This document shows positions 54,194 through 61,595 of a DNA stretch of 64,000 nt, in pieces. Below the pieces are notes generated by a model. It did no database searches. It was not told the origin of the DNA and was given only the letters and a program-made list of their open reading frames with translations. The number at the start of each line of letters is the position of its first letter. Positions within the stretch are counted from its first letter, which is position 1. Origin of the DNA: Citrobacter telavivensis (GTDB lineage Bacteria > Pseudomonadota > Gammaproteobacteria > Enterobacterales > Enterobacteriaceae); the NCBI GenBank assembly GCA_009363175.1, contig CP045205.1:1984001-2048000 (forward strand), given 5' to 3'. The position numbers and the translations under genes were made by a program.

Positions 54194-54525
54194 ACATCAA
54201 TCTGATGATCGTCAGAAGGATAATTAACGCCTTCTGCTTTAACCTGTGTTTGATCCTGCTTTTGCTGCGCCTCTTCGGCCTGCTGACGCTGTAACTGTGC
54301 CAGTTGCGCCTGCAACATTTTGATCTGCGTCTGGATCAACTCCTGCTGCTTCTGCTTCTCTTCGGCACTGCCGCTGCCGTCCGACACTTCTTTGAGCTTC
54401 TGCGTCAGTTGGGTGATTTTCTCTGCAATCTGCGCGATTTGTGCAGAGAGGCTGTTACCGGCGGCGGCTTTTGCCCCACCGCCACCGCTTTGTACGGAAG
54501 GGGTTGAGACGTTAATGGTGGTCAT
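54184..54525 (-). CDS. FlxA-like coiled-coil protein
   Basis: 113 residues. It begins with a flexible Ser/Gly-rich stretch (MTTINVSTPSVQSGGGG) and then a long Gln/Lys/Glu-rich region (about 25-95) with heptad-like spacing, such as IAQIAEKITQLTQKLKEV and LIQTQIKMLQAQLAQLQRQQ, predicted as a coiled coil. This fits the FlxA-like family; E. coli FlxA is in the flagellar regulon. No flagellar promoter was identified here. In K-12, yfeN lies at this locus instead. Function is unknown. Confidence 0.8.
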   Translation of the reverse strand: MTTINVSTPSVQSGGGGAKAAAGNSLSAQIAQIAEKITQLTQKLKEVSDGSGSAEEKQKQQELIQTQIKMLQAQLAQLQRQQAEEAQQKQDQTQVKAEGVNYPSDDHQIDVYI

Positions 54526-54723
54526 CGTGGTTTCCTTTTGCCATTAAAACTACGATATCGGCACAAGTCAGCAGACCTTCAGTACTCCCTGCCATTTCTG
54601 GCAGGGACGCTTTTTCTTACCCAACGGTTCTGATTTGCCATATCAATATATATTTACTATCGATCGGCAGGGAAAACTGTATTGGTAATCGATTGCGTGC
54701 TCTGGTTATAACCATTACCTCTC

Positions 54724-54738
54724 TCACTCAATGAGTGA
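54724..54738. promoter_or_regulatory. Perfect palindrome upstream of xapA
   Basis: TCACTCA-A-TGAGTGA, a 7+1+7 palindrome, ends 23 bases before the xapA ATG. It could be an operator or a leader hairpin. XapR, a LysR-type activator, is the obvious candidate regulator, although LysR sites usually contain T-N11-A and lie further upstream. Confidence 0.45.
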
Positions 54739-54761
54739 TTAGCCGATTATAAGGACATCTC

Positions 54762-55595
54762 ATGACCGACTCCCACTTTTCCCAGAATCCCTGGAACAGC
54801 GCTGATATTATTCGCGGCTACAAGCCTGACTTCACGCCGCGCGTCGCCTTTATCCTTGGTTCGGGTTTAGGCGCGCTGGCTGAGCAGATAGAAGACGCGG
54901 TGGCGATTTCCTACGAGAAGCTGCCGGGTTTTCCGGTGAGTACCGTTCACGGGCATGCGGGCGAGTTAGTGCTCGGTCATCTGGCCGGGGTTCCCGTCGC
55001 CTGTATGAAAGGGCGCGGGCACTTCTACGAAGGACGCGGCATGACCGTGATGACCGACGCCATTCGCACGCTGAAGCTGCTGGGTTGCGAACTGCTGTTC
55101 TGCACCAACGCGGCGGGTTCTCTGCGTCCGGAAGTGGGGCCAGGGAGCCTGGTGGCACTGAGCGACCATATTAACACCATGCCGGGGACGCCGATGGTTG
55201 GGCCGAACGACGACCGCTTTGGCGAGCGTTTCTTCTCGCTGGCCAATGCTTACGACGCCGACTATCGCGCGGTTTTGCAGAGCGTCGCAGCCGACGAAGG
55301 TTTCGCGCTGAGCGAAGGGGTGTTTGTTTCCTATCCGGGGCCTAACTTTGAGACAGCAGCAGAGATCCGCATGATGCAGATTATCGGTGGTGATGTGGTG
55401 GGGATGTCGGTGGTACCTGAAGTCATCACCGCCCGCCATTGCGGACTGAAAGTGGTTGCCGTGTCGGCGATCACCAATCTGGCGGAAGGCCTGGGTGATG
55501 TGAAACTCTCGCATGCGCAAACCCTGGCGGCGGCTGAACTTTCACGACAGAACTTTATCGACCTGATTTGCGGGTTCCTGCGCAAACTGGCCTGA
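54762..55595 (+). CDS. xapA: XapA, xanthosine phosphorylase (purine nucleoside phosphorylase II)
   Basis: 277 residues. It splits xanthosine, inosine and guanosine by phosphorolysis. The trimeric PNP signature is visible in ILGSGLGALAEQI, VHGHAGELVLG, GRGHFYEGRG and NAAGSLRPEVGPG. VSYPGPNFETAAEIRMM carries the phosphate/ribose site, and ITNLAEGL the base-binding Asn. It is followed by xapB after 64 bases that contain a hairpin. Confidence 0.96.
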   Translation: MTDSHFSQNPWNSADIIRGYKPDFTPRVAFILGSGLGALAEQIEDAVAISYEKLPGFPVSTVHGHAGELVLGHLAGVPVACMKGRGHFYEGRGMTVMTDAIRTLKLLGCELLFCTNAAGSLRPEVGPGSLVALSDHINTMPGTPMVGPNDDRFGERFFSLANAYDADYRAVLQSVAADEGFALSEGVFVSYPGPNFETAAEIRMMQIIGGDVVGMSVVPEVITARHCGLKVVAVSAITNLAEGLGDVKLSHAQTLAAAELSRQNFIDLICGFLRKLA

Positions 55596-55612
55596 AACAG
55601 AGAATAATAATG

Positions 55613-55632
55613 ACCCCGCCAGCAGGCGGGGT
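55613..55632 (+). other. Intercistronic hairpin between xapA and xapB
   Basis: ACCCCGCC (55613-55620) and GGCGGGGT (55625-55632) around AGCA form a perfect stem with no T run. It probably stabilises the upstream mRNA or lowers xapB expression rather than terminating fully. Confidence 0.7.
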
Positions 55633-55659
55633 TCGTACTCTACGGCAAGGAAGAGAAAA

Positions 55660-56916
55660 ATGGGTATTGCGTCCCGATTAAAGATCATGTCGTTTATGCA
55701 ATATTTTATCTGGGGAAGCTGGCTGGTGACCCTGGGCTCATACATGATTAACACCCTTCATTTTACCGGTGCCAATGTGGGTATGGTGTACAGCTCAAAA
55801 GGGCTGGCGGCGATTATTATGCCCGGTATTATGGGGATTATTGCTGACAAGTGGCTGCGTGCGGAGCGCGCTTATATGTTCTGTCATCTGCTCTGCGCAG
55901 GCGTGTTGCTCTACGCGACCACGGTGACTGACCCGGACACCATGTTCTGGGTGATGTTGATCAACGCAATGGCCTTCATGCCGACTATTTCTCTCTCCAA
56001 CAGCGTCTCCTATTCCTGTCTGGCGCAGGCAGGGCAGGATCCGGTAACGGCATTTCCTCCTATCCGCGTTTTCGGCACGATTGGCTTTATCGTTGCAATG
56101 TGGACTGTGAGCCTGATGGGATTGGAACTGAGCAGCGCGCAGCTGTACATTGCGTCCGGCGCATCACTGCTGCTGGCTATCTATGCACTCACGCTGCCAA
56201 AAATACCGGTGGCCGAGAAGAATGCGAGCGCGTCGCTTGCCAGTAAGCTGGGGCTGGATGCGTTCGTGTTGTTTAAAAATCCGCGGATGGCGATCTTCTT
56301 CCTGTTCGCCATGATGCTGGGTGCCGTGCTGCAAATTACCAACGTTTTCGGTAATCCCTTCCTGCACGACTTTGCCCGCGATCCGCAATTTGCCGATAGC
56401 TTTGTGGTGAAATACCCGTCCATCTTACTGTCCGTCTCGCAGATGGCGGAAGTGGGCTTTATTCTGACCATCCCGTTTTTCCTCAAACGTTTTGGCATCA
56501 AAACGGTCATGCTGATGAGTATGCTGGCGTGGACATTGCGCTTTGGTTTCTTTGCTTTTGGCGACCCGTCACCGTTCGGTTTCGTCCTGCTGCTGATGTC
56601 GATGATCGTCTACGGCTGTGCATTCGACTTCTTCAACATTTCTGGCTCCGTCTTCGTTGAGCAGGAAGTGGAATCTCGGATCCGTGCCAGCGCGCAGGGG
56701 TTGTTTATGACGATGGTCAACGGCGTCGGGGCGTGGGTTGGTTCCATCCTGAGCGGTATGGCGGTGGATTACTTCTCTGTGGAGGGTGTGAAGGACTGGC
56801 AAACTATCTGGCTCGTCTTTGCGGCGTATGCCCTGGCGCTGGCGGTGATTTTCGCGCTGTTCTTTAAGTATAAGCATGAGCCTGAAAAACTGACTCAGCA
56901 CTCGCTGGCCCGTTAA
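55660..56916 (+). CDS. xapB: XapB, xanthosine MFS permease
   Basis: 418 residues with 12 membrane segments, homologous to NupG. It imports xanthosine by proton symport. The N-terminus KIMSFMQYFIWGSWLVTLGS is typical of the nucleoside:H+ symporter family. The ribosome site is AAGGAAG. It forms an operon with xapA, while the regulator xapR follows about 100 bases later on the same strand. Confidence 0.95.
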   Translation: MGIASRLKIMSFMQYFIWGSWLVTLGSYMINTLHFTGANVGMVYSSKGLAAIIMPGIMGIIADKWLRAERAYMFCHLLCAGVLLYATTVTDPDTMFWVMLINAMAFMPTISLSNSVSYSCLAQAGQDPVTAFPPIRVFGTIGFIVAMWTVSLMGLELSSAQLYIASGASLLLAIYALTLPKIPVAEKNASASLASKLGLDAFVLFKNPRMAIFFLFAMMLGAVLQITNVFGNPFLHDFARDPQFADSFVVKYPSILLSVSQMAEVGFILTIPFFLKRFGIKTVMLMSMLAWTLRFGFFAFGDPSPFGFVLLLMSMIVYGCAFDFFNISGSVFVEQEVESRIRASAQGLFMTMVNGVGAWVGSILSGMAVDYFSVEGVKDWQTIWLVFAAYALALAVIFALFFKYKHEPEKLTQHSLAR

Positions 56917-57014
56917 TCCTCCTTTGCGGCGGGCGAGTGTTGCCCGCCGTTCCAGTTCTGCGATGCAATGTGGTAACCTGGCGCATCACTCTTCCCCTCA
57001 GGAGCGCATTACCC

Positions 57015-57899
57015 ATGGAACGCACGCATCGTATCGATCTCAAGTTACTGCGTTATTTTCTTGCCGTCGCCGAAGAGTTGCATTTTGGACGCGCCGCGGT
57101 TCGTCTGAATATGTCGCAGCCTCCGCTGAGCATTCATATTAAGGAGCTGGAACAGGAGCTTGGCACGCTGTTGTTTATCCGGCATTCCCGCAGCGTGGCG
57201 TTGACCCATGCGGGGAAAATCCTGATGGAAGAGTCGCGGCGTCTGCTTTCCAGCGCTAATCAGGTACTGGCACGAGTCGAACAGATTGGGCGCGGTGAAG
57301 CAGGGCGGATCGAACTGGGGGTGATCGGCACCGCGATGTGGGGAAAAATGCGCCCGGTCATGCGGCGATTCCTGAAGGCGAATCCCAACGTTGAGGTGTT
57401 GTTTCGCGAAAATATGCCGGCAATGCAGATGGCTATGCTGGAGCGACGTGAACTGGATGCTGGTGTCTGGCGAATGGCGATTGACCCTGCGCCTGGATTT
57501 ACCAGCCTGCGGCTGCATGAATCCTCTTTTCTGGTTGCGATGCCGGAAGAACATCCGCTGACTGCCCGTGAGGCCGTGCCGTTAGCCGCACTGCGCAATG
57601 AATATTTCGTCACCATGCCGTCCATTCACACAGACTGGGCGTTTCTGCAACGCGTTTGTCAGAGCGCCGGATTCTCTCCAATGATTATTCGTGAAGTGAT
57701 GGAGCCGCAAACCGTACTGGCGATGATTAGCATGGGGATCGGCATTACGCTGATTGCAGACAGTTATGCGCAGATGAACTGGCCGGGAGTGGTGTTCCGT
57801 CCATTAGAAGAGCGTATTCCGGCAGATTTGTACATTGTGTATGACCAGCAGCAGGCGACACCAGCACTGGACCATATGATTGTCGCCTTAACGACGTAA
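57015..57899 (+). CDS. xapR: XapR, LysR-type activator of xapAB
   Basis: 294 residues from the ATG at 57015 (ribosome site AGGAGCG); a longer frame upstream is rejected because E. coli XapR begins MER...DLKLLRYF. The helix-turn-helix is FGRAAVRLNMSQPPLSIHIKEL. The effector domain from about 95 binds xanthosine in E. coli. It activates xapAB. A 98-base gap separates it from xapB. Confidence 0.95.
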   Translation: MERTHRIDLKLLRYFLAVAEELHFGRAAVRLNMSQPPLSIHIKELEQELGTLLFIRHSRSVALTHAGKILMEESRRLLSSANQVLARVEQIGRGEAGRIELGVIGTAMWGKMRPVMRRFLKANPNVEVLFRENMPAMQMAMLERRELDAGVWRMAIDPAPGFTSLRLHESSFLVAMPEEHPLTAREAVPLAALRNEYFVTMPSIHTDWAFLQRVCQSAGFSPMIIREVMEPQTVLAMISMGIGITLIADSYAQMNWPGVVFRPLEERIPADLYIVYDQQQATPALDHMIVALTT

Positions 57900-57908
57900 C
57901 GGAGAACC

Positions 57909-58051
57909 GTAGACCTGATAAGCGTAGCGCCATCAGGTAAGCAGGTTTGAGCCTTGTGAATCCTGATATCGCCGGATGGCGACTGACGTCTTATCCGGCC
58001 TACGCGGCTTAACTGAGCAGTGTAGGCCTGATAAGCGAAGCGCCATCAGGC
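57909..58051. repeat. Three REP elements after xapR
   Basis: Inverted copy (57909-57938), forward copy (57971-58003) and inverted copy (58022-58051) fill the space between the xapR stop and the terminator of the convergent tRNA operon. Confidence 0.92.
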
Positions 58052-58077
58052 TCGAATCGTGACATTCTGCGCATAGC

Positions 58078-58102
58078 AAAAAGGCGCCTTTAGGGCGCCT
58101 TT
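58078..58102 (-). terminator. Terminator of the tRNA-Val/tRNA-Lys operon
   Basis: AAAGGCGCC (58080-58088) pairs with GGCGCCTTT (58094-58102), loop TTTAG, with an A run on the plus strand to its left, which is the T run of minus-strand transcripts. It lies 7 bases after the tRNA-Lys 3' end. Confidence 0.9.
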
Positions 58103-58108
58103 CTACAT

Positions 58109-58184
58109 TGGTGGGTCGTGCAGGATTCGAACCTGCGACCAATTGATTAAAAGTCAACTGCTCTACCAACTGAGCTAACGACCC
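58109..58184 (-). tRNA. lysV: tRNA-Lys (anticodon UUU)
   Basis: 76 bases on the minus strand, beginning GGGTCGTTAGCTCAG and ending in the encoded CCA. The anticodon loop CTTTTAA gives anticodon UUU, and the T arm GGTTCGAATC is canonical. It is the last gene of a four-tRNA operon that corresponds to valU-valX-valY-lysV of E. coli. The name is by position. Confidence 0.97.
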
Positions 58185-58188
58185 GAAG

Positions 58189-58264
58189 TGGTGGGTGATG
58201 ACGGGATCGAACCGCCGACCCCCTCCTTGTAAGGGAGGTGCTCTCCCAGCTGAGCTAATCACCC
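58189..58264 (-). tRNA. valY: tRNA-Val (anticodon UAC), third copy in the operon
   Basis: 76 bases, GGGTGATTAGCTCAGCTGGG to CCA, anticodon UAC in CTTACAA. It is identical to the two other tRNA-Val genes of the operon and lies only 4 bases ahead of tRNA-Lys. Symbol by position relative to E. coli. Confidence 0.97.
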
Positions 58265-58305
58265 ACTTCGGTACTTCACAATAAGAAATTTAGCTGGTGA
58301 GAAAG

Positions 58306-58381
58306 TGGTGGGTGATGACGGGATCGAACCGCCGACCCCCTCCTTGTAAGGGAGGTGCTCTCCCAGCTGAGCTAATCACCC
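58306..58381 (-). tRNA. valX: tRNA-Val (anticodon UAC), second copy in the operon
   Basis: 76 bases, identical to its neighbours, with encoded CCA. The spacers on both sides contain a 10-base inverted repeat (ATAAGAAATT at 58281-58290 and AATTTCTTAT at 58389-58398) that can close a stem around this tRNA in the precursor. Symbol by position. Confidence 0.97.
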
Positions 58382-58426
58382 ACTTCTCAATTTCTTATCT
58401 ACACGGCGGAGACTACATAAAGTAGT

Positions 58427-58502
58427 TGGTGGGTGATGACGGGATCGAACCGCCGACCCCCTCCTTGTAAGGGAGGTGCTCTCCCAGCTGAGCTAATCAC
58501 CC
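58427..58502 (-). tRNA. valU: tRNA-Val (anticodon UAC), first copy in the operon
   Basis: 76 bases, identical to the other two copies and nearest the promoter, whose -10 box lies 17 bases upstream. The encoded CCA is present. Symbol by position. Confidence 0.97.
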
Positions 58503-58519
58503 CCGCTGTGTGGAGTCGC

Positions 58520-58547
58520 ATTATAGGGAGAGTTGAAAATGAGTCAA
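58520..58547 (-). promoter_or_regulatory. Sigma-70 promoter of the tRNA-Val/Lys operon
   Basis: On the minus strand TTGACT (plus 58542-58547), a 16-base spacer, then TATAAT (plus 58520-58525). The GCGACTCC discriminator that follows is GC-rich, as in stringently controlled stable-RNA promoters. It faces away from gltX, whose own promoter must lie within 58548-58760. Confidence 0.88.
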
Positions 58548-58760
58548 CGCCTTTTCTAAAGAAATTGTTCGTTCGTCGTAATTTTAAACAAAACGATAGC
58601 GAAACGGTCTCTGACGCATGATTTCTAAACAAAAACGTCTATGCGCGGCGTTTACCCGGTAACAACATTGAGGATTTACCTCACAGTGATAGAATATCGG
58701 CCATTCCATTTTCCCCGGATTTGCCGGTTGTCGGCATCTTTATAAACGTAAGGCCATTTC

Positions 58761-60176
58761 ATGAAAATCAAAACTCGCTTCGCGCCAAGCCCGACAGGTT
58801 ATCTGCACGTCGGTGGTGCGCGTACTGCTCTCTATTCCTGGCTTTTTGCACGTAATCACGGCGGTGAGTTTGTGCTGCGTATTGAAGACACCGATCTTGA
58901 ACGTTCCACGCCGGAAGCGATCGAAGCCATTATGGATGGGATGAACTGGCTGAGCCTGGAATGGGACGAAGGTCCGTACTTCCAGACTAAGCGTTTCGAT
59001 CGTTATAACGCAGTGATTGATGAGATGCTGGAAGCGGGCACAGCCTATAAATGCTACTGCTCCAAAGAGCGTCTGGACGCACTGCGTGAAGAGCAGATGG
59101 CGAAGGGCGAAAAGCCGCGTTACGACGGTCGCTGCCGTCATGGTCATGAACATCACGCAGATGACGAGCCTTGCGTTGTCCGTTTTGCCAACCCGCAGGA
59201 CGGTTCTGTCATTTTTGACGACCAGATCCGTGGCCCGATCGAATTCAGTAATCAGGAGCTGGACGATCTGATTATCCGCCGCACCGACGGTTCCCCGACC
59301 TATAACTTCTGTGTTGTGGTGGACGACTGGGATATGGAGATCACCCACGTGATTCGTGGTGAAGACCATATCAACAATACTCCGCGCCAGATCAACATCC
59401 TTAAAGCGCTGAACGCACCGGTGCCGGTGTATGCCCACGTTTCCATGATCAACGGCGACGATGGTAAAAAACTGTCCAAACGTCACGGCGCGGTGAGCGT
59501 TATGCAGTATCGTGATGACGGTTATCTGCCGGAAGCCCTGTTGAACTACCTGGTGCGTCTGGGCTGGTCCAGCGGCGATCAGGAAATCTTCACCCGTGAA
59601 GAGATGATCAAGCTGTTCTCCCTCGGTGCGGTCAGCAAATCTGCCAGCGCGTTCAATACGGAAAAACTGCAGTGGCTGAACCATCACTACATTAACTCGC
59701 TGGCACCGGAGTATGTGGCAACGCATCTGCAGTGGCACATCGAGCAGGAAAACATCGACACGCGCAATGGTCCACAGCTGGCTGATCTGGTGAAACTGCT
59801 GGGCGAGCGTTGCAAGACTTTGAAAGAGATGGCGCAGAGCTGCCGTTACTTCTACGAAGACTTTGCCGAGTTTGATGCTGATGCTGCGAAGAAACACCTG
59901 CGTCCGGTTGCGCGTCAGCCGCTGGAAGTCGTGCGCGACAAACTGGCGGCCATTACCGAGTGGACGGCTGAAAACGTGCACCATGCCATTCAGGCGACCG
60001 CCGATGAGCTTGAAGTGGGGATGGGCAAAGTTGGTATGCCGCTGCGCGTTGCGGTAACCGGTGCGGGCCAGTCTCCTGGCTTAGACGTAACGGTACATGC
60101 GATTGGTAAAACCCGAAGCATCGAGCGTATCAATAAAGCACTGGCTTTTATTGCAGAGCGTGAAGCGCAGCAGTAA
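58761..60176 (+). CDS. gltX: Glutamyl-tRNA synthetase GltX
   Basis: 471 residues, the E. coli length. Class I synthetase motifs are clear: the HIGH-type SPTGYLHVGGART (about 9-21) and KLSKR at 237-241. A zinc-binding cluster is seen near CYCSKERL (about residue 98). The enzyme charges tRNA-Glu in the cytosol. It is divergent from the tRNA-Val/Lys operon, as in E. coli, and is closed by a terminator. Confidence 0.98.
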   Translation: MKIKTRFAPSPTGYLHVGGARTALYSWLFARNHGGEFVLRIEDTDLERSTPEAIEAIMDGMNWLSLEWDEGPYFQTKRFDRYNAVIDEMLEAGTAYKCYCSKERLDALREEQMAKGEKPRYDGRCRHGHEHHADDEPCVVRFANPQDGSVIFDDQIRGPIEFSNQELDDLIIRRTDGSPTYNFCVVVDDWDMEITHVIRGEDHINNTPRQINILKALNAPVPVYAHVSMINGDDGKKLSKRHGAVSVMQYRDDGYLPEALLNYLVRLGWSSGDQEIFTREEMIKLFSLGAVSKSASAFNTEKLQWLNHHYINSLAPEYVATHLQWHIEQENIDTRNGPQLADLVKLLGERCKTLKEMAQSCRYFYEDFAEFDADAAKKHLRPVARQPLEVVRDKLAAITEWTAENVHHAIQATADELEVGMGKVGMPLRVAVTGAGQSPGLDVTVHAIGKTRSIERINKALAFIAEREAQQ

Positions 60177-60195
60177 GCGATCGGCGCATTAGCAG

Positions 60196-60223
60196 AACGG
60201 CAGGGGAGACTCTGCCGTTTTTA
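60196..60223 (+). terminator. Terminator after gltX
   Basis: AACGGCAG (60196-60203) pairs with CTGCCGTT (60212-60219) and is followed by TTT and A/T-rich sequence. It ends a few bases before the stop of convergent yfeD. Confidence 0.9.
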
Positions 60224-60229
60224 TTTGCG

Positions 60230-60622
60230 TCACTCAGAATCGTTCAGACCCAGGCGAGTAAGAAAACCGCGGATGCCTTCGCGTGAAAGAAACAGCGCTA
60301 ACTTTTCCCGTTCCTCTTCGGACATATTTTCCACGGCATCAATAATCTGGCGATAGGCATGACTGCGTATGGCAGGGTTGTATTCAGCCAGCGACTCCTC
60401 AGCCTGATAAAATGCAGAATGGTTACGAAACGCCGGGATGTTCAGAATAAATTCTCGCACGCGCGTGTCGATATGAACGAGCCTTGCCCGACCACCTTTA
60501 ACACCTGGAAATTTTTCCGTTTCCCATTTTTGCTCACGGATCCAGCGATTCACGGTTTGTTTAGCCACACCGAGACAATCCGCCAGTTCTTCGGTGGTCA
60601 TTTTGCTGCGTAATCTTTTCAT
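60230..60622 (-). CDS. yfeD: YfeD, small helix-turn-helix protein
   Basis: 130 residues, the E. coli length. The N-terminal helix-turn-helix reads MTTEELADCLGVAKQTVNRWI and is followed by VKGGRARLVHIDTRVREFI, shared with YfeC. The C-terminal part (EEREKLALFLSREGIRGFLTRLGL) is also shared, so the two are paralogs. It lies one base after yfeC and forms an operon with it. A DNA-binding regulatory role is inferred; targets are unknown. Confidence 0.92.
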   Translation of the reverse strand: MKRLRSKMTTEELADCLGVAKQTVNRWIREQKWETEKFPGVKGGRARLVHIDTRVREFILNIPAFRNHSAFYQAEESLAEYNPAIRSHAYRQIIDAVENMSEEEREKLALFLSREGIRGFLTRLGLNDSE

Positions 60623-60623
60623 A

Positions 60624-60986
60624 TTATTTGCTGTCGCGGATCCCTAAGCGTTGTAATAAACCGGTAATCCCTTCCCGCAGTAGCAAAGAGGTAAAGTGTT
60701 TTTGTTCGGCTGGTGTCATCTCTTTCACCAGTTTGACCAGTAGCGCTTCCAGTGAGGCATCGCCTGGGGGCGAGAAGGTGTCAGACAGCCCTTCCGCCGA
60801 GCGTTCTGCGCTGCGGATATATTCACGAACCTGTTCGTTAACATGCACCAGTCGTGCTTTACCGCCCTGGACGCCTGGTTTTGGTGATGTCGCCCAACCC
60901 TCTTTTCGTACCCACTTATTGATGGTCTGTCGGCTGTAACCCGTCAGATTAGCGAGTTCTTCTGGCGTCATCCGCTCCTTGAACAT
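60624..60986 (-). CDS. yfeC: YfeC, small helix-turn-helix protein
   Basis: 120 residues. The helix-turn-helix MTPEELANLTGYSRQTINKWV is followed by VQGGKARLVHVNEQVREYI. The end LLLREGITGLLQRLGIRDSK matches that of YfeD. E. coli YfeC has been reported to influence biofilm and secretion; no target is evident here. It is the first gene of yfeC-yfeD, divergent from the tRNA-Ala pair across about 220 bases. Confidence 0.92.
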   Translation of the reverse strand: MFKERMTPEELANLTGYSRQTINKWVRKEGWATSPKPGVQGGKARLVHVNEQVREYIRSAERSAEGLSDTFSPPGDASLEALLVKLVKEMTPAEQKHFTSLLLREGITGLLQRLGIRDSK

Positions 60987-61146
60987 AAAGATTCCCTGAA
61001 TAGTCGTATGGTTAATTAGTGGTTCATTTTATAGCACCATTTTAGTGGAAACCGTGACGTGTTTAACTACTGAATGCGAGTTGTTACGCATTGCTATTCA
61101 GTTGTCTGCTTTTTCAGCGATTAGAATCGGCGTTTTCAATTTGCCG

Positions 61147-61175
61147 TTGACACATGCGAAGGGAATTCATATGAT
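61147..61175 (+). promoter_or_regulatory. Sigma-70 promoter of the tRNA-Ala pair
   Basis: TTGACA (61147-61152), a 17-base spacer, then TATGAT (61170-61175), followed by the GC-rich discriminator GCCGCCCGTC. This is a near-consensus stable-RNA promoter 32 bases before the first tRNA-Ala. Confidence 0.93.
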
Positions 61176-61207
61176 GCCGCCCGTCAACTCGACAAGCTTT
61201 ACGTAAT

Positions 61208-61283
<76 letters not shown>

Positions 61284-61322
61284 AAAATTGAACCCAACAA
61301 TTTTGGTACGTAAACGCATCGT

Positions 61323-61398
<76 letters not shown>

Positions 61399-61405
61399 AA
61401 TTCAG

Positions 61406-61434
61406 AACCCTCGCTGTAAAGCGGGGGTTTTTTT
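61406..61434 (+). terminator. Terminator of the tRNA-Ala pair
   Basis: AACCCTCGC (61406-61414) pairs with GCGGGGGTT (61421-61429), one T-G wobble, loop TGTAAA, followed by TTTTT. Confidence 0.93.
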
Positions 61435-61595
61435 ATCTCTGCATACCTTCCATTTTTGTAATACAGTTGCTGATAAGCCAGAGTCTTTTCTGCAAATTGT
61501 GACATCTGTTTCTGGTGGGCATAGGTTTGCTTCGCGATGCGAATAAACTTATTATTAATGTGATTAATAGTTCGTTCCGTGAGAGCAGTCAATCC

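Noticed and set aside
58109..58502. Integration site for a genomic island at the tRNA cluster
   Set aside because: No integrase, no direct repeat of a tRNA 3' end and no foreign block next to the tRNAs; repeated tRNA sequences are full functional copies.
58740..59984. Antisense open frame of 414 codons in gltX
   Set aside because: Complement of a conserved synthetase; composition of a coding shadow.
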